Of a stretch of 51,833 bases of DNA, positions 45,202 to 51,833 are shown one piece after another. Within the stretch, counting starts at the first letter, position 1, and every line of letters begins with the position of its first letter. Below the pieces are notes generated by a model, which searched no databases, was not told the DNA's origin, and saw only the letters and a list, made by a program, of their open reading frames with translations. Position numbers and translations under genes: made by a program. This DNA is from Eutrophocola sp964601805 (lineage in GTDB: Bacteria; Pseudomonadota; Gammaproteobacteria; Pseudomonadales; Pseudohongiellaceae): the NCBI GenBank assembly GCA_964601805.1, contig CAZROW010000015.1, forward strand, positions 1-51,833, in the 5' to 3' direction.

Positions 45202-45603
45202 ATGGACCAGACGCGCACCTTACAGCGAATCAGCATTGTGCCACCGACTGCCAGCGGTGAGAAACTGCTATTCCGTGTCTTTGATAACGCCTCACCCATT
45301 GGTTATGCCCGCTTGAGCAAAGCCCCGGAACATACCGGCAAGCAGGCTGATAGCGGGCTCCCAGGGCAGGAAGACGAAGCCCTGGAATTGAAAATGATCG
45401 AGGTCTCCCAGAATTACCGCAATGCCGGTGTTGGCACCAGTCTGCTGCAGGAAGTCATAGCCTACTGCCGCACGCACCAGGTCAAACGCCTCTATGGCGA
45501 CATCAAGGGCGACATGCGTACCCTGGGACGCTTTTATCGAGAAAATGGCTTTGTCGTAGACCCACTGGGCCACATAGAGCTTGAGCCTGTATTGAGCCTT
45601 TGA
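45202..45603 (+). CDS. GNAT-family N-acetyltransferase
   Basis: A 133-residue protein with the GNAT acetyl-CoA motif in IEVSQNYRNAGVGTSLLQEVI (the pyrophosphate loop is YRNAGVGT, about 72-79), followed by a beta strand RLYGDIK and the terminal FYRENGFVV. The substrate cannot be read from sequence. It stands alone between rsmJ and the antiporter gene, downstream of an AT-rich stretch, and may be a recent arrival. Confidence 0.8.
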   Translation: MDQTRTLQRISIVPPTASGEKLLFRVFDNASPIGYARLSKAPEHTGKQADSGLPGQEDEALELKMIEVSQNYRNAGVGTSLLQEVIAYCRTHQVKRLYGDIKGDMRTLGRFYRENGFVVDPLGHIELEPVLSL

Positions 45604-45707
45604 GCCAATCCCTTCACGTTTCCCCCAAATAATCCTGTCGCTCCCATTCCATTGTGATCTCAACACTATCCGGTTAATGTAGCCACGTTATCACGCAGTG
45701 AGGTTTT

Positions 45708-47057
45708 ATGGACTGGCTTGTTATCCTGCCACCGCTGGTGGCCGTGCTCGTGGCCGTCTGGAAACGCGAGGTGCTTCTCGCCCTGGTAGTTGCGCTCTTC
45801 ACTGCTGAATTCATCAATACCGGTTTCAATCCCCTGTCGGCCTTTCTGGCCAGCGTCAACCGCATGACTGCGGTATTCACCTCGAGCGGCAATACCGAAA
45901 TCCTGCTGTTCAGTCTCATCATCGGTGCGCTGCTGGCCCTGATGCGTAACAGCGGTGGTGTTAATGCCTTTGTTGACTACCTGCTGGCTAAAAATATTGC
46001 CAGGACACCACGCTCCACCGGTATTCTGACGACCCTGCTGGGCATCGTGATTTTTATCGAAAGCTACCTGAGTGTGCTGGCATCGGGCATTTTCGCGCAA
46101 AACCTGTTTGACCGTTTCAACATGAGCCGTGCCCGGCTGGCCTACATTATCGACTCCACCTCTTCACCCGTCAGTGTACTCATCCTGCTCAATGGCTGGG
46201 GCGCCTATATTCTCGGACTGCTGGATGGCTACGGACTGGAAAACCCGCTGGCTGTGATGGTGGCCAGTATCCCCCTTAATTTCTACGCCCTGATCACCCT
46301 GGTCATCGTGTTTTATACCTGCTGGTCCAACCGGGTGTTTTTTGCCCTGGCAGGACATGAAGCATCATCACCGCGGCAGGAAGCCCCCTCAAGTGAACAT
46401 GATGGCGGCAAGGTCAGCTATTTCCTGGTACCGATCACCGTACTGATCGGCAGTTTCCTGGGCTTCATGCTCTATACCGGCCAGGGCAGCCTGATTGCCG
46501 GTTCCGGTTCCAGCTCGGTGCTCTATGCGGTATTACTGGCCATTGCCACTGCCGTCATCCTGTTATTACGTGATGACCGCTATACCCTGAAGTCTCTAAC
46601 CGAAACCAGCTATCGGGGTATGAGTGAGCTGCTACCCGTGGTTTCCATTATCCTGCTGGCCTTTGCCCTGGGTGCCAGTATGCAGGCGCTTGGCACGGGC
46701 CCCTTTATTGCCGGACTGATCTCCCAGGCCCTGCCCTTCTGGCTCATTGCTCCGGTAGTGTTTATCACGGCGGGGATCATTTCGTTTACTACGGGAACCT
46801 CCTGGGGCACCTTTGGCATCCTGATTCCGGTAGCCATCCCTATTGCCCTGACCACCGATCTGTCACCGTCTCTGTTGCTGGCCGCTGTGCTGGGTGGCGG
46901 GGTGTTCGGTGATCATTGCTCCCCTATTTCCGACTCCACCGTACTGGCTTCACTGGCGGCTGGCTGTGAACACCTGGAACATGTGCGCACGCAATTGCCC
47001 TATGCCCTGCTTGGTGCTGCCCTGAGCCTGCCCCTGCTGATATTGTTCAGTCTCTGA
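45708..47057 (+). CDS. NhaC-family Na+/H+ antiporter
   Basis: A 449-residue polytopic inner-membrane protein with about 11-12 hydrophobic segments. Conserved features include a buried FIESYLSVLASG, SSPVSVLILLNGWGAY, TTGTSWGTFGILIPVA and GGGVFGDHCSPISDSTVLASLAAGC, typical of NhaC-type and related sodium- or amine-coupled antiporters. GAGG lies 5 nt before the ATG. Na+/H+ exchange for pH and salt homeostasis is the likely role; a metabolite/Na+ exchanger of the same family is possible. Confidence 0.85.
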   Translation: MDWLVILPPLVAVLVAVWKREVLLALVVALFTAEFINTGFNPLSAFLASVNRMTAVFTSSGNTEILLFSLIIGALLALMRNSGGVNAFVDYLLAKNIARTPRSTGILTTLLGIVIFIESYLSVLASGIFAQNLFDRFNMSRARLAYIIDSTSSPVSVLILLNGWGAYILGLLDGYGLENPLAVMVASIPLNFYALITLVIVFYTCWSNRVFFALAGHEASSPRQEAPSSEHDGGKVSYFLVPITVLIGSFLGFMLYTGQGSLIAGSGSSSVLYAVLLAIATAVILLLRDDRYTLKSLTETSYRGMSELLPVVSIILLAFALGASMQALGTGPFIAGLISQALPFWLIAPVVFITAGIISFTTGTSWGTFGILIPVAIPIALTTDLSPSLLLAAVLGGGVFGDHCSPISDSTVLASLAAGCEHLEHVRTQLPYALLGAALSLPLLILFSL

Positions 47058-47140
47058 AAAAGACTTTGAAATCATGGGGATGAAGCAATACTGAAATCAG
47101 TTTAGACTGGCAAACAAGGTTACAGCTCCAGGGGGAAGCC

Positions 47141-47668
47141 ATGGCAACACTGACCATCAACGGCGCAACAATAGAAACCGACGCCGGCGACGACACACCA
47201 CTGCTTTATGTCCTGACCGATGAACTGCAATTGCAGGGTCCGCGATTTGGTTGCGGCCTGGCGCAATGCGGTTCCTGCTCGGTCCTGGTGGACGGGGTTG
47301 AAAACCGCGCCTGTGTCATGCCGATATCGTTACTGGCGAATAAAGACATCACCACGCTGGAAGGCATTACCAGCTACTACGCGGCTGCCACCGGTACGGG
47401 TGAACGTCGCACAACTCCCCTTCAGGATGCCCTGGTCCAGGAGCAGGCATTGCAATGCGGCTACTGTTATAACGGCATGATCATCAAGGGCACCGAACTG
47501 CTGTTGAACAACCCGGCCCCCACGGAAGCCGAAATCCGCTCTGCCATGAATGGCCACCTGTGCCGTTGTGGCACCTACCCTAAAATCATCAGCGCCATCC
47601 TGCGGGCTGCCGATGCCATGGCGACAGCGAAGATTTCCGGAGCCGACAACCAGGAGGAGACAGCATGA
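47141..47668 (+). CDS. Molybdenum hydroxylase [2Fe-2S] subunit (IorA-like)
   Basis: Small electron-transfer subunit of a xanthine-oxidase-family enzyme, resembling isoquinoline 1-oxidoreductase alpha. The 175-residue protein has a plant-type [2Fe-2S] site (Cys38, 43, 46, 58) and the second all-helical [2Fe-2S] site (Cys106, 109, 141, 143; QCGYCYNGM and CRCGTYP). AGGGGGA precedes the ATG. The stop overlaps the start of the large subunit by 4 nt, so the subunits are made together. No FAD subunit is present, as expected for the Ior type. Confidence 0.93.
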   Translation: MATLTINGATIETDAGDDTPLLYVLTDELQLQGPRFGCGLAQCGSCSVLVDGVENRACVMPISLLANKDITTLEGITSYYAAATGTGERRTTPLQDALVQEQALQCGYCYNGMIIKGTELLLNNPAPTEAEIRSAMNGHLCRCGTYPKIISAILRAADAMATAKISGADNQEETA

Positions 47669-49890
47669 AACACGACAAGCCCTTCCTGGTTAAACGCCGC
47701 GACCTGTTGAAAGCCGGTGGTGCGCTGGTCATCCCGTTCCAGTTACCTGCCATGGTCCGTGCCCAGGCCTTGCGTGACCCGAAGGCCGGACCACCGGATC
47801 CCGAGCAGATCGACAGCTGGATTGCGATTCATCAAGACAACACAGCAACGGTCTATATCGGTTTTGCCGAGCTTGGCCAGGGATGTTCCACGGCACTGCT
47901 GCAGGTGGCGGCCGAGGAACTGGACCTGGCGATGGACCAGGTAGCCACCGTTGGCCTGGATACCCATCTCACACCCAACCAGGGCGGCACCTATTCCAGT
48001 TCCGCCATACGGGTGGGCGGCCCCCAGGTTCAACGGGCGGCAGCTGAAGCCAGGCAGGCATTGCTGGCCATGGCCGCCGAACAATTGAATACCCCCGCCG
48101 AATCACTTTCCGTCACCAGGGGCGTTGTCTCCGGTCCGGGTACAGCTGAAATATCCTATGGGGCCTTGATCGGAGAGCGCCGTTTCAACCAGCCCTTTAC
48201 CGGCACGGCACCGGTCAAGGATCCGGCCACCTACACACTGGTTGCCGCCCCGGTGCCGCGCAAGGATATTCCCCTGAAGGCGAATGGCACCTATCGTTAT
48301 ATCCAGCACCTGCGCTTGCCGGGCATGCTTCATGGCCGCATCGTGCGCCCGCCCGGCCAGGGAGCTTATCGGGACGGCGTCAGGATTGTTGCTGTGAATG
48401 AAGACTCGATCAGCCATATTCCCGGTGCCCGGGTGCTCAGGCAAAATCATTTCATCGGCGTTGTCGCACCGCGGGAATGGGATGCGGTCAAAGCCGCCCG
48501 TGAACTTGAAGTGACCTGGGAGCGTCCCTCCACCCTGCCCGGCAACGATGCCCTGTTTTCCCGCATGGAAAACGGGCCGACCAATGATCGCGTGGTCGTG
48601 GATGAAGGCGATGTTGCCGCTTTTGACGAGGCTTATGTCAAAACAGCCTTTGACGGCACCGGCCCTTACCAGGCCCATGTCCCCTTTGCACCCAACTGTG
48701 CCCTGGCCGATGTATCAGATTCAGCCGCCCTGGTGATGTGCTCGACCCAGGATGTGTACAACACGCGCACCAGCATCGCCAACCTGCTGGGCCTTGAACA
48801 GGACAACGTCCGGGTCCAGTACCACGAAGCCGCTGGCACGTTCGGCCACAGCTGCTGGGATGATGTGGCCCAGGCCGCTGCCCTGATGTCCCACCTGGCT
48901 GGCCGTCCAGTGCGTGTCCAGTTCATGCGCCAGGATGAGCATGGCTGGGATACCTACGGGCCCGCCCATATCGGCAAGGCAAAAGCCTCTGCTGATCGCA
49001 ATGGCAAACTGGTCAGTTATGAATACGAAGGTTGGCAGCATCACTGGAGCCTGGTTGAAACCAGTGCCCAGACAGCACTGAACACACCGGCGGCAGAGTG
49101 GCCGCCCGTGCCTGTCCAGCAGGTCAATCCACTGACCCTGGGTGGCATGTACGATATTCCCAATCGCCACCTGCTGAACCATCACGTGGACGGCCTGGAC
49201 TATCTCAAGGGCGCCTGGCTACGCTCTCCCCTGGATTTGTCTTTTGCCTTTATTTCGGAACAGGCCATTGATGACCTTGCCTGGCAACTGGAGATGGACC
49301 CCTGGCAATTCCGTCAGCAGAATATTTCCGATTACCACTGGCGCGATGTGCTTGATGCAGCGGCCGAAGCGGCCAACTGGCAGCCCCGCCCTGCCAGGGC
49401 CAGTAATGCCAACGCAAATAGAAACAGCAACACGGTGACCGGTCGCGGTATCGGAGTGGGAACCCACCTGGCTTCCTACGGTGGCGCTGTTGCAGAAATC
49501 GAAGTGAATACAGAAACTGGCGAAGTCCGCATCCTTCACTTGTATGGCGCCATTGATGCCGGTCTCGTGGTGAACACATCCAACGTGGAAAACCAGATCA
49601 TTGGCCAGTTGGTCCAGACTGCCAGTCGCATGCTGCTTGAAGAGGTCACCTTTGATGAAACAGGGGTTACCTCGCTCGACTGGGCCACTTACCCGATACT
49701 GCGTTTCGAGCAATGCCCGGCGGTGACGCCGGTGATCGTGCAACGCCTGGAAGAAGCACCTTCCGGGGCGGGCGAGGAAGTCATGGCCGCCGCCGCTGCA
49801 GCCATTGCCAATGCGTTTTTTGACGCCACCGGCAAGCGCATGACCATGTATCCCTTCACACCAGAGCGGGTGCTGGCAGTACTGGCCTGA
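47665..49890 (+). CDS. Molybdopterin-binding large subunit, Tat-exported (IorB-like)
   Basis: Catalytic subunit of a molybdenum hydroxylase. The 741-residue protein starts with a twin-arginine signal (KRRDLLKAGGALVIPF, Arg11-Arg12), so the folded complex is probably exported to the periplasm together with the small subunit. Further features are IGFAELGQGCSTALLQ, GGTYSSSAIRVGGP and the catalytic Glu in PSGAGEE (about 704). The substrate, an N-heterocycle or aldehyde, cannot be told. No cytochrome c subunit or XdhC-type maturation gene is next to it in the window. Confidence 0.9.
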   Translation: MKHDKPFLVKRRDLLKAGGALVIPFQLPAMVRAQALRDPKAGPPDPEQIDSWIAIHQDNTATVYIGFAELGQGCSTALLQVAAEELDLAMDQVATVGLDTHLTPNQGGTYSSSAIRVGGPQVQRAAAEARQALLAMAAEQLNTPAESLSVTRGVVSGPGTAEISYGALIGERRFNQPFTGTAPVKDPATYTLVAAPVPRKDIPLKANGTYRYIQHLRLPGMLHGRIVRPPGQGAYRDGVRIVAVNEDSISHIPGARVLRQNHFIGVVAPREWDAVKAARELEVTWERPSTLPGNDALFSRMENGPTNDRVVVDEGDVAAFDEAYVKTAFDGTGPYQAHVPFAPNCALADVSDSAALVMCSTQDVYNTRTSIANLLGLEQDNVRVQYHEAAGTFGHSCWDDVAQAAALMSHLAGRPVRVQFMRQDEHGWDTYGPAHIGKAKASADRNGKLVSYEYEGWQHHWSLVETSAQTALNTPAAEWPPVPVQQVNPLTLGGMYDIPNRHLLNHHVDGLDYLKGAWLRSPLDLSFAFISEQAIDDLAWQLEMDPWQFRQQNISDYHWRDVLDAAAEAANWQPRPARASNANANRNSNTVTGRGIGVGTHLASYGGAVAEIEVNTETGEVRILHLYGAIDAGLVVNTSNVENQIIGQLVQTASRMLLEEVTFDETGVTSLDWATYPILRFEQCPAVTPVIVQRLEEAPSGAGEEVMAAAAAAIANAFFDATGKRMTMYPFTPERVLAVLA

Positions 49891-50049
49891 CACCCATTCG
49901 GCAATCAACCACTGTCCTGAGGTGAATGGCGTCTATGGCTATTACACCATCAACGTATTTCACTGGATGATTAATGGTTAATGACTGCATGGCCAATGCC
50001 TGTCTCGGAAAAAGCGGTAGTGTTCCACCGTAACCCGGAACAGGTGTGA
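49891..50049. other. Convergent gap, no gene seen
   Basis: This 159-nt gap lies between the convergent molybdenum hydroxylase and fructosamine kinase genes. I see no clear terminator hairpin with a T-run and no open frame of interest. Confidence 0.5.
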
Positions 50050-50919
50050 TCAGATCAGGCTGTAGATGGTGTCCAGACAGCCGCCATAATAACTGCGCCC
50101 GAACAGGTTGAGGTGGTTGAGCTGGTGGTACAACTTGTAGACCTGGAAACGGCGATCAAAGCCTTCACGCAATGGCCAGACTTCCTGGTAGGCATCCTCA
50201 CAGCGCTGGGTAAATCCGCCAAACAGGCGCATCATGCCAAATTCGGCTTCCCGGTTGCCGTAGTAACTGGCCGGGTCGAAAATGACCGGTTCCCCTTTCT
50301 CGTTGGCCGCCGCATTACCGGACCAGAGGTCGCCGTGCAGGAGCACTGCCGGTTCGCCGTCAAAACGCAAAATATCAATCAGCTTGTCCATCAGAATTGT
50401 GCCGGCTGCCAGCAGCGGGTCTTCATGGGAGGTCGAGGAACGTAACAGCCTGAACTGGTAACCCAGTCGCTGGTCACGCCAGAATTCCAGCCAGTTGTCG
50501 TGCCAGGTATTGACCTGCAATGTATTGCCCAGGAAGTTGTTGGTCTCAAAACCAAAGCGGTCCTGGCGCGTCCCGCGATGTAACAGGGCAAGCCCTCGCC
50601 CCATCTGCTCCTGCCAGTCCGCAGCAGGAGTACCCTCAGTAAAGACTTCCAGTACCAGATAGTTTTCATCCCAGGCGAGGGGTTTCGGGATATGCAGCAC
50701 ACCGGGTTTGGCCAGAAGTTCCAGGGCACGTGCCTCGGCGGCATACATCCCCTGCATCGTGCCGTTGGCGTGGGTTTTCACGAACAGGGAACGACCGTCT
50801 TCCAGTTCCAGGATTTCACAGTGGTTGATGCCACCACCGGTAGCATAAGTACGTTTGGCTATGGTGAGCCGTTCATTAAGTAGCTGCCCGAGGTGGTCAT
50901 CATTGATAGCTTTTCCCAT
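50050..50919 (-). CDS. Fructosamine kinase family protein
   Basis: A 289-residue protein kinase-like enzyme related to fructosamine-3-kinase and YniA. It has the nucleotide region GGGINHCEILEL, LFVKTH with the ATP-binding Lys, the catalytic LLHGDLWSGN and the metal-binding FDPASYYG, ending with the family LNLFG(R)SYY segment. Likely phosphorylates ketoamine adducts or ribulosamines to make them unstable, a deglycation repair. ATG at 50919 gives the family length; a longer frame to 51129 adds 70 residues that are only the antisense of the neighbouring small gene. Confidence 0.9.
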   Translation of the reverse strand: MGKAINDDHLGQLLNERLTIAKRTYATGGGINHCEILELEDGRSLFVKTHANGTMQGMYAAEARALELLAKPGVLHIPKPLAWDENYLVLEVFTEGTPAADWQEQMGRGLALLHRGTRQDRFGFETNNFLGNTLQVNTWHDNWLEFWRDQRLGYQFRLLRSSTSHEDPLLAAGTILMDKLIDILRFDGEPAVLLHGDLWSGNAAANEKGEPVIFDPASYYGNREAEFGMMRLFGGFTQRCEDAYQEVWPLREGFDRRFQVYKLYHQLNHLNLFGRSYYGGCLDTIYSLI

Positions 50920-50956
50920 GGCAGGTAACCTGAAAATTTTTTCAGCTGTAGAAGAT

Positions 50957-50986
50957 GAAAAAGCCGACTTTTGGGCCGGCTTTTTC
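50957..50986 (-). terminator. Intrinsic terminator of the small exported-protein gene
   Basis: A 10-bp stem, GAAAAAGCCG (50957-50966) with CGGCTTTTTC (50977-50986), encloses a 10-nt loop. Both strands have T-runs, so it can act in either direction. On the minus strand it lies 6 nt after the stop codon at 50993, and 38 nt before the fructosamine kinase start. Confidence 0.85.
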
Positions 50987-50992
50987 AAATTA

Positions 50993-51268
50993 TTATTCAA
51001 CGGGGACACAGCTTCCATAAACATTCTGCAGTTCTGTGTCCTCACTGACAACACAGTCACCGTCATGCTTTTCAAGATGTTGAATAGCCGCCTGTATCGA
51101 GACTTCCAGCGTAACAGAACCTGCTTCAATGGCTGCGCCTTTCCCTTTTTCTAAGGGCGGAGCATGCTCAATGACGACTTTTCCTTTCTTTTCTGGGCCT
51201 GCGAGTGCGATTCCGCTCACAGACAGGATAATGGCAACAAAAACAGAAGATAAAAGCCTGATTTTCAT
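50993..51268 (-). CDS. Small exported protein of unknown function
   Basis: A 91-residue protein I do not recognise. It has a clear signal peptide (MKIRLLSSVFVAIILSVSG, cleavage after IALA), leaving about 68 mature residues: a Lys-rich start (GPEKKGK), a Pro/Glu stretch, a short amphipathic helix (SIQAAIQHLEKH) and two Cys (CVVSED and SCVPVE) about 15 apart that could form a disulphide in the periplasm. It has its own candidate promoter and a strong terminator, so it looks like a real monocistronic gene. The Shine-Dalgarno is weak. Confidence 0.75.
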   Translation of the reverse strand: MKIRLLSSVFVAIILSVSGIALAGPEKKGKVVIEHAPPLEKGKGAAIEAGSVTLEVSIQAAIQHLEKHDGDCVVSEDTELQNVYGSCVPVE

Positions 51269-51532
51269 ACGTAGCGATGCACCTTTACAGTCAGGTTTAC
51301 AGTAACGTTGTCGACGGCTTCCAAACGGAAGGTATATTCAGGATTCTAGGAACGGGGGCTCTTTCGAACAATGGGAATTTTTCCCGAGATGCCACATATC
51401 GACCCATATTGTCGATAAGCCGGGGACTGCCTGGTAAATATACCGAGACAACACGAGAAATCCTTGGTTACTATTGTCAGGAGCGAAGACAAATAACAAC
51501 AACGACAGGCATGTCGCCCCGGAGGGAAATCC
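51269..51532. other. Divergent gap between the small exported gene and the CMD-family gene
   Basis: These 264 nt should hold both promoters. The minus-strand promoter candidate is listed separately. On the plus strand I see only the strong GGAGG before 51533 and no convincing -35/-10 pair. An open frame at 51277-51621 overlaps the CMD gene in another frame and has no protein-like features. Confidence 0.5.
51296..51324 (-). promoter_or_regulatory. Candidate promoter of the small exported-protein gene
   Basis: Minus strand TTGGAA (51324-51319) and TGTAAA (51301-51296) are 17 nt apart, each four of six to consensus. The octamer TTTACAGT is directly repeated at 51284-51291 and 51296-51303 (12-nt period), overlapping the -10, and could be an operator. 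Confidence 0.45.
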
Positions 51533-51833
51533 ATGAAAACCCGTTTCAGCAGCATAGCCGCCATGCTCTTGATGGCCGCATCCACCACCGTGTATTCACA
51601 ACCACAGGATCTTCCACATGACGTCAGGGCCGACACCCTGTCCCGTCTGCCACCGGTAAATCGCGATGACCTGGATGATTACGGAAAAAGTGTCTATGAC
51701 CGGGTCATCGGCCGCTACAATGCCGGACCGATCACAGGCCCCGCAGCTTTCTCCCCGCACATGCCACGCGTAGCCGACGGCATGGACCTGATCAATCAAT
51801 ATCTCAGGTATGACAGTAAACTCGGGCGCAAGA
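51533..51833 (+). CDS. Exported carboxymuconolactone-decarboxylase-family protein (partial)
   Basis: The first 100 codons are present; the gene runs off the right edge. A signal peptide (about 1-22, ending TTVYS) is followed by LSRLPPVNRDDLDDYGKSVYDRV, here split as SRLPPVNRDDLDD and YGKSVYDRV, then GPAAFSPHMPRVADG and NQYLRYDSKLGRK. This is the opening of secreted CMD/AhpD-like proteins, whose catalytic Cys-x-x-Cys part would come later. ATG at 51533 has a strong GGAGG about 8 nt upstream. Function as decarboxylase or peroxidase cannot be told from this part. Confidence 0.75.
   Translation, partial: MKTRFSSIAAMLLMAASTTVYSQPQDLPHDVRADTLSRLPPVNRDDLDDYGKSVYDRVIGRYNAGPITGPAAFSPHMPRVADGMDLINQYLRYDSKLGRK

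Noticed and set aside
50920..51129. 70-residue N-terminal extension of the fructosamine kinase frame
   Set aside because: It runs across the intrinsic terminator and the 3' part of the small exported gene, is not conserved, and the family starts at the ATG at 50919.
51277..51621. 114-residue plus-strand open frame before the right edge
   Set aside because: Out of frame with the CMD-family gene that has a strong GGAGG and a signal peptide; the frame itself shows no hydrophobic core or known motif.

Overview
The window is a chromosomal core segment of a gammaproteobacterium with GC-biased coding sequence. Its gene order, recX-recA / mutS-fdxA / rpoS-nlpD-(popT)-pcm-surE-truD-ispF-ispD-ftsB-eno-kdsA-pyrG-tilS-accA-dnaE-rnhB-lpxB-lpxA-fabZ-lpxD-skp-bamA-rseP-dxr-cdsA-uppS-frr-pyrH-tsf-rpsB / map-glnD-arsC-like-dapD-dapE, is close to what is known from Pseudomonas and its marine relatives. 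The LPS, outer-membrane and RpoS genes point to a Gram-negative gammaproteobacterium near Pseudomonadales; I cannot name a genus from sequence alone. No tRNA, rRNA, CRISPR array, transposase or prophage gene was seen.

Layout. 1-1475 (minus): partial recX and recA. 1729-4753 (plus): mutS and fdxA. 4777-37685 (minus): a nearly unbroken run of about 32 genes for stationary-phase control (rpoS, nlpD), protein and metabolite repair (pcm, surE), RNA modification (truD, tilS), MEP isoprenoid synthesis (ispD, ispF, dxr, then uppS and a DUF368/PopT carrier), central metabolism (eno, pyrG, accA), replication (dnaE, rnhB), lipid A and KDO synthesis (kdsA, lpxA/B/D, fabZ), envelope assembly (skp, bamA, rseP, cdsA) and translation (frr, tsf, rpsB). 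38128-44291 (plus): map, glnD, a Spx/ArsC-like gene, dapD and dapE. From 44288 the content becomes accessory: rsmJ, a GNAT acetyltransferase behind an AT-rich promoter region, an NhaC-type antiporter, a two-subunit Tat-exported molybdenum hydroxylase (IorAB-like), a fructosamine-kinase-family gene, a small exported protein of unknown function and the start of an exported carboxymuconolactone-decarboxylase-family gene.

Many genes are translationally coupled (1-16 nt overlaps), so most of the minus-strand block is probably read as a few long operons. Internal control points visible in the DNA include an rpoS promoter after nlpD, an intrinsic terminator after dxr, a structured S2-type leader with an extended -10 promoter before rpsB, and a hairpin between rpsB and tsf.

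The least ordinary features are: a roughly 125-residue Lys/Ala/Glu tail on ribosomal protein S2; a composite intergenic element in eno-kdsA made of a REP-like palindrome flanked by octanucleotide arrays, with the same octamer forming a long inverted repeat between dnaE and rnhB that also encodes the rnhB stop codon; a cysteine-containing, non-acidic N-terminus on RpoS; expanded surface loops in BamA; and a hairpin that would cover the recX ribosome-binding site. I found no convincing new multi-gene defence or biosynthetic system; this is mainly housekeeping DNA with unusual decorations.
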